DNA of 64,000 bases. It comes from Lepidodermella squamata (taxonomy: Eukaryota > Gastrotricha). The stretch lies in assembly GCA_047495785.1 (NCBI GenBank), contig JBLDXI010000024.1, forward strand, positions 4,836,001 through 4,900,000. The letters are read 5' to 3'. Both the position numbers and the translations under genes were made by a program. Under the pieces are notes generated by a model, which searched no databases, was not told the DNA's origin, and was given only the letters and a program-made list of their open reading frames with translations. Positions within the stretch are counted from its first letter, which is position 1. Each line of letters opens with the position of its first letter. Below are positions 12,601 to 24,172 of the stretch, one piece after another.

Positions 12601-13676
12601 GATTCGCGGATCCTTTGGCGGATTTGGCGGATCCTTACAACGCCATGTTGACCTCAGGGGGTAATCCATATTCGAGGAATTCGAATCCGATATCAATTGT
12701 TTGATAGCGTTATCCTATGATTGGAAAATATTCGATTTTCGGAATCGATATCGATCGATTATCGATTTTTTCCGATCACTATTTCGGATAGAAAAAATCA
12801 ATTCGAATTCGAATTCCTCGATACGGATTATCCCTTTTGGTCAACATGGCGTTGTAAGGATCCGCCAAATTGTACATTAAATGGCGATTTTTGTTATAAA
12901 TTGTCGACATTTCACGATTGTACACTTTTAATGAGACATATCAAAGCGTCATATTTTAATAATTATACGAATTTAAGGCGAAGCATGAATGCTGAATTGA
13001 GCACTCTGTCTTATAGAGAAATTCGTGCTAAATTTACTGGTGATTTTTCTAGAACTATTGTGTTCAATCTTGACCTTCAAGAAATATCCGAAAAGTTGTT
13101 TCAGGCCACTAGATAATTCCAAAATTAGGTTCCGCTACTGTACATTTGGTTCCGGTAAAAGAAGACCATTTACTTCAGTTATGAAAAAAATTCATATGTC
13201 AACTCGTTATCTGATTTTATGCCTTTATTGTTTAGATGGAGCGATTTTTGCGTGACGCGCCAACTGTTGCGACAATTTTCGCGCCGATCATGTTCCCGCC
13301 CAGCGCTGTTCTTGTTTTCACCGAAGATGGGAAGTCGCCTTTCGGAATGCGACTCCTCGCCACCGGTACGCTGCTGTCCGTCGACCCGAGTCGCCTCAAC
13401 ATCAAACGCATCGTGCTGAGCGGTCATCCGTTCAAAATCGTCAAGCGCCACGCCGTTGTTCGGTTCATGTTCTTCAACCGCGAGGACATTCAGTGGTTCA
13501 TGCCGGTGGAACTGCGCACGAAAATGGGCCGGCGCGGGCACATCACGGAGCCGCTGGGCACGCACGGCCACATGAAGTGCATTTTCGACGCGCCGCTCAA
13601 CCAACAGGACACTATTCTGATGAATTTGTACAAGCGCGTGTACCCGCGGTTCGATTTCGCCGAGTTTGCGCCGTGA
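9658..13676 (+). CDS. TSR1: Pre-rRNA processing protein TSR1 (40S ribosome biogenesis)
   Basis: Five exons (9658-9924, 9981-10096, 10152-10421, 10482-11766, 13236-13676) join in phase to 792 residues, close to the 804 of the human protein. TSR1 is a GTPase-like but non-hydrolysing assembly factor of late pre-40S particles, related to BMS1. Visible landmarks are the basic N-terminus ([16 protein letters not shown]), a central AARP2CN-like segment ([20 protein letters not shown]), an acidic Ser/Asp/Glu-rich stretch around residues 400-440, and the RIBIOP-C region ([56 protein letters not shown]). The ATG at 9658 is the first in frame after the presumed trans-splice site. The last intron is 1.47 kb and holds a foldback repeat. 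Confidence 0.93.
12622..12870. repeat. Foldback (MITE-like) element in the last TSR1 intron
   Basis: The arms at about 12622-12686 and 12806-12870 are near-perfect inverted copies of about 65 nt; both contain GGCGGATCCTTACAACGCC or its complement. The roughly 120-nt centre is AT-rich with ATCGATATCGAT tracts. An open frame that crosses the right arm is not coding in my view. Confidence 0.75.
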
Positions 13677-13955
13677 TTAATCATCGCCTCAATTTTTGCT
13701 CGTTGTTGGGTCTGGAGATAAGATAATATCAAAAAGGCTAAATATTTGATAAGGGCCACATTTAATGAGTAATGAATAATGAAAATATATAATCCCACGA
13801 TTTCATTATGTGTAAAATGGGGAACACACCGAAAAAACCGAAACGGGTCCAGAAATTTTCGATCGACTTATTTTTTTATTCCCAATTTTCATCCGTTTGT
13901 TTTTTGTTTAGGAAGAATGGATTTTATGTTATTGTGAAATTAACATTGAGGAGAT

Positions 13956-15492
13956 ATGATGGAGAAACCGGTGAGTATTTTATTTAATTTATCTGAAATT
14001 TCGAGGAATTTTAATTCTGGAAAAACTTCTGCGAGCATAATTTACTATCTGCCGAAAAAATTCGAATTTACCGATGAAAATTCTAAACATAACTACTAAA
14101 AATTTCACTAGTTTTTAATTGATCAACATTTTTTTGGATTTTAATTATCGAATCTCGAATTTCTGATGGCATACAAATTTTAATATCATTTTATTGACAA
14201 TTTTTCAGGTTGTTTCTGATTTTCAATTGCCTCCTGGTGTTAATGCAGATGAACTAATCAAACCAATCGAGCATAACGGCACGTTCAAAAACCCATTTGC
14301 GGAATGGAAAGAGCCGAGCCTGATGACAGTTGTCAAATGGAAGACCATGATCAAGGCCCCGCCGTCCGAATACCCGAAAATCCCGACCGAGGAACAAGTC
14401 GAGGGCCACATCAAATGCTGCCAGCCGTCGTTCGCCTCGGTGAAAAACGCGAATTTCAACGGAAATCCGAATGATTTAGCTGTTACATGGCTGGGCCATG
14501 CGACTTGCCTCGTCGAATGCGATGGAATTTCTTGGATAACTGACCCAATTTTTTCGCAACACTGCGCGCCCTCTTTCGTCCAGAAATCGTCGCTCGTCTC
14601 GTATTTTGCGAATAGTGCGAGGCGTTTCATCGGGCTGCCATGTACGGTTCAAGATCTACCTGAAACCTTGCGATTTGTGCTGATTTCACACAACCATTAC
14701 GATCATCTTGATGCGGTAAATATTTTTTATTTTTTCGAATTTTTCAATTTTTATTTCAAATTTTTATTTTTATTTTTTTCAAATTTTTTCCAGCCTTCCT
14801 GTGTTGATATTGCGAACAAATTTGGCGATCGAGTGGCGTGGTGCGTCCCGAAAGGCCTCCGACCAACAATGGAGTCTATCCTACCGCAATTTTGCAAGGA
14901 CTCAATCTACGAACACGACTGGTGGCAGGGCAGCAATTTCACGTTTCCAGGCCAGAACGACGAGAAAACATCGAAAACGTTTCAAATCATCGCAACCCCA
15001 GCTCAACACTGGTCGATGCGGTCCATGACCATGTCAGATCGGAATAAATCACTATGGAGCAGCTGGGTGGTTATCGCGCCTTCAAATCGGAAATTTTTCT
15101 TCGCTGGTGATACCGGGTACTGCGACGCTTTCAAACAAATCGGCAAAGTTTTCGGGCCGTTCGATCTGGCCGCAATTCCTATCGGGGCTTTCGAACCTCG
15201 AGAGGTGATGGCCCCGCAGCACGTCGACCCAAAAGAGGCCGTGAAAATTCACGAAGATGTGAAATCTAAGTTCTCGGTCGGTATTCATTGGGGCACTTTC
15301 CCTCTGGCTGATGAGGGCTTTATGGATGCGGAGGTTCAACTGATGAAGCTGGTTGGTCTCGATGAAGCGAAATTGACGGCGAATGACGTGAAAAAATGTG
15401 ATGGTGGCATTTCTCTGACTGAAACAGTTCAGAAATCTGGGCTGAAACTTTCTTTCGTCACGCTTAACTGCGGACAGACTTATCGAGTTTGA
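13956..15492 (+). CDS. NAPEPLD: NAPE-PLD-like phospholipase D, copy 1
   Basis: Three exons (13956-13970, 14209-14715, 14794-15492) encode 406 residues; human NAPE-PLD has 393. The family is a zinc metallo-beta-lactamase-fold enzyme on membranes that hydrolyses N-acyl-phosphatidylethanolamine to N-acylethanolamine and phosphatidic acid. Visible features are WLGHATCLVECDGISWITDP, the metal motif SHNHYDHLD, the histidine in PAQHWS, the aspartate in FAGDTGYC and the histidine in GIHWGTF, so all expected zinc ligands are present. The second intron falls directly after HYDHLDA, a position not used by the neighbours. An acceptor-like TTTGTTTAG ends at 13911, 44 nt before the ATG, consistent with trans-splicing. 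TSR1 ends 279 nt upstream on the same strand, so membership of the same operon is possible but unproven. Confidence 0.92.
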
Positions 15493-15838
15493 ATGAAAAA
15501 TTGAACACATTTCGCATGAAAATTTTGAAAAATATTCATTTCTCAAATTTGTTGGGTAAAACGAAAAATTGGTTTAGCTTTCAAGTTTTTTTCATTTTCA
15601 ATATTTTTTAGGTTACAAATTCTGCTGAATTTCTGCTTGTTTTCATGCGAAATCTTCTCTGTGTGCTTCCTTATTTTTATTTAATAAGTTTGGGTCTCGC
15701 ATCTTAAATGATGGATAATTTAACGAACAGCTTATGGAAATGGTTTTTGTTGCAAGGACAGGCTCGAAAATGTGCAAATATAAATTCAATTTTTGAAATG
15801 TCATTAATTTTTTTTAGGAATTTCAACCCTTTAATAAT

Positions 15839-18800
15839 ATGCCTGCCCGAAAACGTAAATCTTCGAGTAAAGAGCGAATCGATGGAGAAGCTCCGTCATC
15901 TTCAAACGCCGGCGCAAAAATTGACACCAAGCAATCAGATGATTGCCGGCTGTTAAGCCCCGCCCCAAATGGCGAATTTTTGGCCGAATATAAATCGCCG
16001 AAAATCGAAGGATCAGCCGCGTTTCGCAGTTATCCGCAATTCGATGGCAGAAAGTTCGAAAATCCATGGGACACGTGGGTGGGGCCGAGTTTCAAACGAT
16101 CGATCACATTTTTGTGCTCGCGTGCCGGGCGCAATTTTCGCCGGCCGGTGCCGCCTAAAGACGTGTTGGATGCGGAGTTGCCGGTGAAACGGGCGAAATT
16201 CGACGATCAAGTGAAGCCGAATCCGGTAAACGAGCCGTGGGAAATCACGTGGATCGGCCATGCGACTGCCCTGGTGCGGATGGATGGCATTTCAATAATC
16301 ACAGACCCGGTTTTTAGCGACTATTGCTCGCCTGTTCCAATGGGTAGGTCTTTTCAAAATATTGCTGAAAAATACGTACAAATCGAGAATTAAAATTGTA
16401 GATAATTAGGTGTATTTTGCTTGGTAAAATTTCAGCGAAAACCTATTCAAAGAAATGATATATAACTACTGAAATCTCGTAATTTCAAATGAATAGCTTT
16501 TTTTTGCTTAAAAAGATTTTCGTGGCCAAGGTTCTCAGCTTTGCGAGTAGGAGTAAAGAGTAAAGTATACCTAAAGGAGTAGTAAAACCTTTCTACGTCG
16601 AGAAATTTTTATTTTGTAATGCAAGTTGCCATCGTTTCTTAAACCCTGGAAGTCTATGTCCGAGAAGAAAATGTGTGATCTTAAGCAAAGTAATCAAAGC
16701 TTGGTAACAACAATTTCCAAGTGGTTTTTGAACCTAGTTCTCAAAGCTGTGAGACGTTAGATATGATTAATTATTTTCAATTCGAAGATTTTATCCGCAA
16801 AATCTCCGACATCTACGATGAATAATTTTCAAGTTTGGCCTGGTATATTTCTTCATCATGGGGTGAGACGTTCAGTTTCCTCTCGCCTGTTTTTTGTTCT
16901 TGATTTGTTGTCAAGGCGAAGATGGTTGGAACGCTAGTTTCGGCGTCGACTAGACTGCAAAACATGAATGAACAGAAAAAAATAGATTATATTTCCGACG
17001 TTTCGACGGTGATCCTCGCTGTAATTTGCAAGGATTGATAACTCTGAAGTTGGATTTTTTAAGCTCGAACGGTGAGATGTGACGCAGAATTTTCCATTTT
17101 TCAGTCACCTGGAATTTTGAACATTGAAATTTCAGATAATTAGGTGTATTTTGCTTGGAAAATGGGTAGGATTTCGCTGAAAATGTATTTGAAAAATATT
17201 TATTTCAACTATTCATAATTGAAAACAACTGATGAGTCGAAATTTCACTCTGAATAGTTTGATTTTGCCTCATATTATTTTGATGACTAGGTTCTCAGCT
17301 TTCCAAATTGACGCTTAAGTCGGGTTACAATCCTTTCTCAAAGTCTGGTAGTCCATTTCCGATAAGAAAATTTATGATTTTAACCAGAGGAACAAGTAGT
17401 AATCACAACTCGGCAACAGGCATTTTCCAAGTCAATTTTGAAACTAATGAATCCATTTTTCACAGCTATGTGAAGGTAGATACTAAAGGCATAATTTTGT
17501 CGCCATTGATTTTCAATTCGATGATTTTATTCGACATTTACGATGAATAATTGGGGACTGTTTGGCCTGAGGAAAGAAATTGAGAATGAAAGAAAAAATT
17601 ACAGAGCCAAGAAATGAGAGCTTGGGTTCGTACCCAGGACCCTGATCTTTAATTTCAAAGTTCCCCCAAAATTTGTTTTAAAATTATTCCAGCTACAAAT
17701 AAATTACATGAATCTGTTGAATCGAGGTCTCCGATGAAGAATACGGCGAGGTCGAGAGCATAGGACTGAAGGGAAAAATTAGAGAGCCAAGAAATGAGAG
17801 CTTGGGTTCGTACCCAGGACCCTGATCTTTAATTTCAAAGTTCCAAAAACTTTGGTTTGAAAATTGCTTACTACGTAATTGCTACTTAATTGACGTATGC
17901 AGGATACTGCTTATTTGCTAAAATTCATGAAACATTTCTTCAAACCTGTATCATTGCACGTAATTGTCCCGAACCACTTCCATTCTTCATGCTTGATTAG
18001 GGCGCCAAGTTCCTTCAGCCTCGACTCCTTGTCGAACTCCTCATATTCCAGTGCAGTGCCAGGAGGAGACCAGCCAACCGCGCCTGTACCCGCCAGGCCT
18101 TCTGTCCCACGCTTCATGAAAATTGCTGTGCTGTTGCTGTTGAGCTGCGCCGATAGCTTCATGTCAAAAGAGAAGTAGATTGACGCAAAGGACCAGCTTG
18201 TTGCCAAGAAGAAGTTGCGAAGCCTCACTTTGACATGGTCAGACAGAGAGCCGATCCCACCTGTATTGTAGGACGTGTGCGACGAGTAGTGGTGGTGAGG
18301 CAGAGCACCAACAACACTGCCATCACGTTGGCAATAGAAAAGCGACGGAAACAGGGCACCCTCCGGATACAAGATGGAAGTTGCAGGGGCATCACCGAAG
18401 GCGACTATCAGGAGAAATGACTTCTGGGCAGAGTCGAAAGCCAGCCTGGTTCGCTGCAGAATTCCCAGGTGCTGCCATAGGTACTTGGCGAGAATTCCCT
18501 TGGTGGGATCATACAGCGGCTCGACTTCACCTCGAGGAAATTGAATATCAGCAGCCAAATCAAGCTGCTCAGGCTGGGGCAAGACCTCATCGGCTTCCGC
18601 TTCCAAGTTCGATACCCTACTAGCTGACAGTTGCAGTTCAGCATTTTCAGGCAAATCAGGCAGAAATTCGGGCGCCGAGAGCTTGGTGATGCCGTTCGCT
18701 GGAAGCTTTTTGAAGCACCGCGGGCAGATGCCGACACTGCACGACATGCTGCCATTCTGCAAGCCCGCAGGACAACGCAGTTGAGCAGTTTTGCCGCACT

Positions 18801-21119
18801 GATTTGCTCTTCCCGGCAATTGGAAGCAGCACCTCACCTTATGCTTGGCAGGCACTTTCATCAAGGTGAAGTTGAACTCGACGGAGTCATAGTGCATTTC
18901 GCAGGCCGCCTTGCTCTGGCCACCCAGCGATTGACGCACAGCCTGATTGCAGAAGGTCTGGTTGCCAGGCAGAGCGTAAATCGCAAATTCCACGTCAAAG
19001 CGCACGTGCTGACCGCTGACACCACGAACTACTCGCCCACTAGGCTCCACTGTCCACCAGCCACTGAAGCTTGGTGACCATCGAAAAACGATGAAGCATT
19101 TCTGGCCAAACTTATTATCGGCTGCAATACTTGCCCGTGCAAATGGCAGTGATCGAGTCGTGATCGGATAACCTTGAGCTCTGTGATTTGTTTGTCTTTT
19201 TCACAATCCATTTTTGCCAGCTTGTAATTTTTATGAGCTTGCCTTATTGCGGCAATTCGATTTGCGTGGGTTTCTTTAATTGTAGCAATTGTAGCTCAAG
19301 GTGAAGATTGCCCTGGGTCGCAAAATCTGAATGAGCACAAAAAATAAGTGATATAAAATGATAAGTGAGCTGAAATTAGCCTGTTCTGTGATCCTTGCAA
19401 TCATTTGCGTGGATTGATAGCCTGTTCTTCATCAGGTCAAAGAGGGAGTATAGCCACATAGGTAAATGCAATGCAGAATTTTTCATTTTGGTTATATATA
19501 AAACTGATTTACCTAAATCACAAGATATAAATCGAATTACTTATAATAAGATGGGCTTGACGAATTCGTTAGGAAGACTTTCGAAGATACTTTGTGAATT
19601 CCGTCAATTGGAACTTGGATTCGATATAGCCGTCATTAGCAGTAAAAGTCAGCCAAGCTTCGACGCATGTCTTAGTGATGCCTTGGTACTTCTTGAGACG
19701 CTCCAGCGATCGAGAACCAGACGCTCTCGGGAATGGCATGATTGACAAAAACGCAGCGATTGCATCACGGTTAGCCGAAGTATCAGTGCTTTGAGCAAAT
19801 GCTTTGCATTAGGATGTCTGAGAAAACAGGACTAATACTCGGTTTCAGAAAGGCGTTTTATCAGATGAAGATAGAGGCTCGAGCCCTTTCGACCTTAAAG
19901 CGTAGAAATGGAGAATAGCTGCATTATTTGTATGGAATATTATTCAATATTGACTCTCCATACAACAAAATAAATGTTGGAAAAGACGCTTCCTCAACTT
20001 TTGCTGAGCAGGATTTTAAAGGTATCTAAATCGCCATTTAATGTGTACACAAATTAAGTCTCGTCAAATTCGTGGCGAGGAATCCGAATTAGATAACGTA
20101 GAAAATATAGCAATCACGTGAAGTTTGAAAAAAATCGATAATCGATATCGATTATACGAAAATCAATAATCAATCAATATCGATTATCGATTTTTTTCAA
20201 ACTTTACGTGATTGCTACATTTCACTATATTATCACTAAATTAATTATGAATTAATTAAAATAATTGTTTATGAATGGTTGTTTTTAATTTAAAATTGAA
20301 CATCAAAATTTTTCGAAATTAAAAATAATTTTGTCTGAAAATATTAAAAAAAAATATTTTTGAATTTTCTTAGGAGCTCTAAAACGCATTCGCGAGACGC
20401 CGTGTTCAATCGCCGAACTGCCGGAAGACCTGCGTCTCGTCGTAATCTCGCACAACCACTACGACCACCTCGACTACAAGTCGTGCGTAAAACTCGCTGA
20501 AAAATACGGCGATCGGTTGACATTCTGCGTACCGAAAGGCCTCGCCGCGTGGTTCCGCTCGAATGTCCCCGGCCTGCGATCAACAGGTGTCGTCGAGCTG
20601 AACTGGTGGCAGTCGGCCAATTTCGACTGCGGCAGCGAAACCCACTCGCTCGGCCGGTTTCAAGTCATCGCCCTGCCAGCCCAACACTGGTCGCTGAGGA
20701 CGCCGTTCAATCGCAACGAATCTCTCTGGTCAGGCTGGGCTATTATCGGCCCGAGTGGTCGGAAATTCTACTTTGCAGGCGATACTGGGTACTGCACGGG
20801 CTTCAAAGAAATCGGACAGGAATTGGGGCCCTTCGAATTGGCAGCCATTCCAATTGGGGCGTATAAACCTCGAGAATTTCTATGCCACCAGCACGTCGAT
20901 CCGAAAGAGGCGGTTGAGATTCATTTGGATATTCGAGCGAAGCAGTCGGTTGGCGTGCATTGGGGCACGTTCCGCCTCGGCGGCGAGGATACGTTCGATC
21001 CGAGGACTGATTTGATCGAGGCTGTGAAAGCGCGGGACTTGCCGCAAGGAGCGTTTGTTACGCTCGATATTGGCGAAACTCTGGTCGTGAAATCGAAAGA
21101 TGATAAGGATAAGAATTGA
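15839..21119 (+). CDS. NAPEPLD: NAPE-PLD-like phospholipase D, copy 2, with a 4-kb intron
   Basis: Two exons (15839-16343 and 20374-21119) join in phase (G|GA) to 416 residues. The N-terminus is a Lys/Ser-rich extension (MPARKRKSSSKERIDG) unlike the other copies. The catalytic part has WIGHATALVRMDGISIITDP, SHNHYDHLD, PAQHWS, FAGDTGYC and GVHWGTF, so it is predicted active. The intron after PVPMG is 4030 nt, far longer than its neighbours', and contains a minus-strand ORF, diverged duplications, a 180-bp tandem repeat and an ATCGAT-rich palindrome. A TTTTTTTTAG acceptor ends at 15817, 21 nt before the ATG. The position where copies 3, 4 and 6 carry an intron is uninterrupted here. Confidence 0.9.
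16402..17560. repeat. Diverged tandem duplication, about 730 bp apart
   Basis: The segment starting at about 16402 (GATAATTAGGTGTATTTTGC) recurs at about 17135, and matching landmarks follow in the same order in both, for example GGTTCTCAGCTTT. The copies have diverged by substitutions and indels. This is intronic sequence. Confidence 0.55.
16990..17060 (-). repeat. Degenerate hammerhead-like / Penelope-type terminal fragment
   Basis: On the minus strand the sequence reads CACCGTCGAAACGTCGG preceded by AGCGAGGAT. The GAAACGTC portion equals the 3' half of a hammerhead core. The adjoining part (ATCAATCCTTGCAAATTACA) recurs, diverged, at about 19388-19440. Confidence 0.4.
17603..17844. repeat. 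62-bp direct repeat with 180-bp spacing
   Basis: Two identical 62-bp copies start at 17603 and 17783, in the long intron of NAPE-PLD copy 2. Each contains GGGTTCGTACCC, which resembles a tRNA B box or T arm, so they may be tRNA-derived SINE remnants. Confidence 0.6.
17911..19121 (-). CDS. Unknown cysteine-containing protein nested in an intron, antisense
   Basis: A long minus-strand frame (about 400 codons) lies wholly within the 4-kb intron of NAPE-PLD copy 2. It is open from at least 19121, where a TATTGCAG acceptor could begin the exon, to the stop at 17911. No in-frame ATG exists near the 5' end. A GTG at 19050 is not a credible start, because clearly coding sequence (KFGQKCFIVFRW, SFSGWWTVEP) extends upstream of it. 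Another frame begins MDCEKDKQITELKV at 19211, so a small upstream exon or a frameshift is likely. The protein has many Cys (RCCFQLPGRANQCGK, CSVGICPRC) and several N-glycosylation motifs, suggesting a secreted or surface protein. I do not recognise the family. It may be a nested gene, a retrocopy or a decayed gene. Confidence 0.45.
19385..19500 (-). repeat. Second diverged copy of the same dispersed repeat
   Basis: On the minus strand this copy reads ACCTGATGAAGAACAGG, then ATCAATCC and TTGCAAGGATCAC. It matches the repeat at 16990-17110 in order and spacing but keeps the CTGATGA half that the other copy has lost. Confidence 0.4.
20104..20224. repeat. ATCGAT-rich palindrome (foldback element)
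   Basis: The left arm (about 20104-20153, starting near TAGCAATCACGTGAAGTTTG) and the right arm (about 20172-20220) are inverted copies of about 45-50 nt with few mismatches and a loop of about 20 nt. It lies about 150 nt before exon 2 of NAPE-PLD copy 2. Confidence 0.7.
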
Positions 21120-21893
21120 TATTGCTACTATCGATAGTTCGATGACAAGCCATGACAATGAGAAAAGTCCAGTAATAATATTTCATATTTTTGAAATAAT
21201 CTAGTTTGACCGCTTTTGATAAAAATAATAAATTTTTTTTGCTTCGACTGCTTCAAATTTTACGTAATTTCGACGTTAAAATTACAATTTTTCATAGACA
21301 TTTGGCTTTCGCCCACCGAAATGTTTGTTTTCTATCTAATTCTTTTGTTTAAAGATAATTGAGAAAACTTGCCATAATTTGTAGAAGTAAGCACATTTTG
21401 GTTTCTTGAAAAGCCCAATTTTTCGTTGAATTTTCGTATTTTTTTCATTGTCATGACTTGTCTCTTATTTTTCATTCGATTATGATATGTTGTTGAACAT
21501 TACCGTAGCGTTTTGAAAAAAAATCAAAATACTGTCTTATTGTCGTATTGCAACTCAAGTTTCGACCATGTATCGTGGAACAACTCAAATTGTATCTTAT
21601 TTATTTTATTTATTTCAGTTTCGTCTCGAATAAAAATCGCTGATTTTATCTGGTGAAATATTGCCATTGAATAACACAAAATTTAGCTTGATTTCAACTT
21701 ATTGCCCCCTTTTCTCATTTTTTCAACTGCTCGTTTTTCGGATTTTTTTTGAAATAATCTCATAGGAAAAATTATAGGAAAATATTGTATACATTTCTTG
21801 ATATGTATTTTTTTTATCAAATATCTGCCATGGAATTTCAAATCACCGTTTAATTTTTTTCAATTCTTATTTTAGACCTTTTTATATTTATTT
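21120..21893. other. Intergenic region between NAPE-PLD copies 2 and 3
   Basis: AT-rich sequence with no supported gene. An acceptor-like TTATTTTAG ends at 21875, 18 nt before the ATG of copy 3, and is a candidate trans-splice site. Confidence 0.5.
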
Positions 21894-23412
21894 ATGATGT
21901 ACAAAGTCGAGCAGATAACAACGCAGACGGAAAATGTCCTTCAGCCAAGCTCAGTCGGCCCATTCGTCTCAGAAATCCCGGGCCAAAGCGGCAATCGCGT
22001 GCGACCGGGCTTCGACGGCACCTGCTTTGAAAACCCATGGGCCCGACCTACACCCTCAACTATTGGTCGCACTCTGAAATTCATGTGCTCACGAATGTGC
22101 AACTGCGCGACAGATGAACGAGTGCCATCAAAAGGCGATCTCGACGAATTTCTGCCCGTTAAGCCGGTCCACTTCGACAACTGCCCGCGGCCCAATGCGC
22201 AAACTATGCCGCTGGAGTTGACGTGGATCGGCCACGCGACGTCGCTGGTTCGAATGGATGGCATTTCGATAATCACCGACCCGATTTTCAGTGACTACTG
22301 CTCGCCAATTGCGCTGCATAGCACGCTGAGATACCGCAAACCGCCGTGTTCTATCGACGATTTGCCGCAGGATTTGCGTATTGTCGTCATTTCGCACAAT
22401 CACTACGACCATTTGGACTACAAATCCGTGACGAAAATCTACAAAAGATACGGCGATCTCGTGACATTTTGCGTGCCCAAGGGCCTCGCCAAGTGGTTTC
22501 GCGATAATTTATCTGGCATCAAAACGAATAAATTGGTTGAGCTGGAGTGGTGGCAACAGGCGAGCTTTGAGCTGATCTCACCGGCTGGCTCTATTCTCGG
22601 CCAGTTTCAGGTCGTGGCCGTGCCGGCTCAGCACTGGTCTCTGCGTGTTCCGGGCAATCGTAACCATTCCTTGTGGTGTGGCTATGTGGTTATCGGACCG
22701 AGCAAACGCAAATTTTTCTTTGCTGGTGATACTGGCTATTGCCCGGGGTTCAAAGAAATCGGAGCCGAGTTGGGACCTATCGATTTATCGGTAAGTTGGA
22801 GAACAATTCACTATAGTCAGAACCGGTTTTTGTTCGAAAAATGCAATTTATCCCACCCAAAATGTTGAGAGTGTACGAATTTTCGCTCAAGTCTTCGTAA
22901 TGTCAACAAATGGAACTACTCTTCCACCTTGAAAGACGCTAATCGGAAAATAATCCATTATACAAAAATGATCGAATTTTTTCGAATGTATTTATTTATT
23001 TACGTATTTACAAAAAAATCAAAATTTCGAATGAATATAATTCCGTATTTTGGCCGCGTTAACATGTCACGAAATTTTGAAATTTGATAAACCGGCTATT
23101 CAAAGTTTTGAAATGTTTGAAATTCATTGAACTTTTACTTTATTTCAGGCTATTCCGATCGGCGCGTATAAACCGCGTGATTTTCTGAGTTACTCTCACG
23201 TCGATCCGATCGAAGCTGTTGAGATTCACCTGGATGTTCAATCTCGGCGTTCAGTCGGCGTGCACTGGGGCACGTTCAAGCTGGGTGGCGAGAAGACGCT
23301 CGACCCCAAAACCGACCTGGCTCAGGCCTCCGCTGACAAGGGCCTGCCAGCCGGCGCTTTTGTAACAATCGGCCACGGCGAAACGCTGATTGTTGACGGT
23401 CGTACGAAATAA
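21894..23412 (+). CDS. NAPEPLD: NAPE-PLD-like phospholipase D, copy 3
   Basis: Two exons (21894-22790 and 23149-23412) encode 386 residues with all expected metal ligands: SHNHYDHLD, PAQHWS, FAGDTGYC and GVHWGTF. The intron (358 nt) is phase 0 after GPIDLS, as in copies 4 and 6. The protein is nearly identical to copy 6 from the TWIGHATS motif onward; the main differences lie in an N-terminal segment of about 20 residues. Two ATGs in tandem (MMYK) leave the exact start uncertain by one codon. Confidence 0.93.
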
Positions 23413-24172
23413 GGGAACAAAATCGACTTCAAATCGACAAAAACTTTAAATTTTCGCTAAAATCTCAAAATTTCGCATATTTCAACTGAAAAATTCCTAT
23501 AGTATTTATAACGTTTTTGATATCATTCTAATAATTTGAAACCTGTGATCAAAAGAATAACTCCACACATTTTTGTATATCTCTCGTTCTGTTTCCAACC
23601 GCTATTAAGAATGCGTTCTAGTAATTATTACGAGATGTCCAGGTGGAAATTTATATGGCTATTTAATTGATACTCGTAATGCTTGTTTTGATGATTTATA
23701 TTGATATAAATTAATATTCAAAGTTCAGATGCAATTATATATATTAAATTGTTCAGTGTTTATCATTCGGTTGTCTTTTTTATTGGTAATTGGTAAAAAG
23801 TTCTACTTCGGCTGCTTCAATCGATCATGTTTTGCATTTTCAAAAATATGCAGAACATTTTCGATTTGCGGACTGAATTTTTCAAGAACGGCTGAGAGAA
23901 GAAATATGGATGAAACTCATGTAATTTTTTAAATTGTGCCTCAAATCTTTCGAATTCAAATCGAAATGTATTTTTAAGATATTGACGAACAATTTTGAAC
24001 GGTGCGATTTTGTTAACGAAAATGAACGAGGCTTAAAACTCAATTTTTTCGTCGATTTATTTACTAGGGGTTATTGATTTTCTCTTCCTTCGCAAATCTT
24101 ACCCTCGAGCTTGCTCCTCTCAAAATAATTTATGCTTTCTAGATTTTATTATTTGTGAAATGAGATAAATTG
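23413..24172. other. Intergenic region between NAPE-PLD copies 3 and 4
   Basis: AT-rich, no supported gene. A CTTTCTAG acceptor ends at 24142, 30 nt upstream of the next ATG. Confidence 0.5.

Noticed and set aside
12721-13116. 131-codon open frame in the last TSR1 intron
   Set aside because: It crosses the right arm of the foldback element and ends inside the intron. The TSR1 exons on either side join perfectly in phase without it, and no protein family is recognisable.
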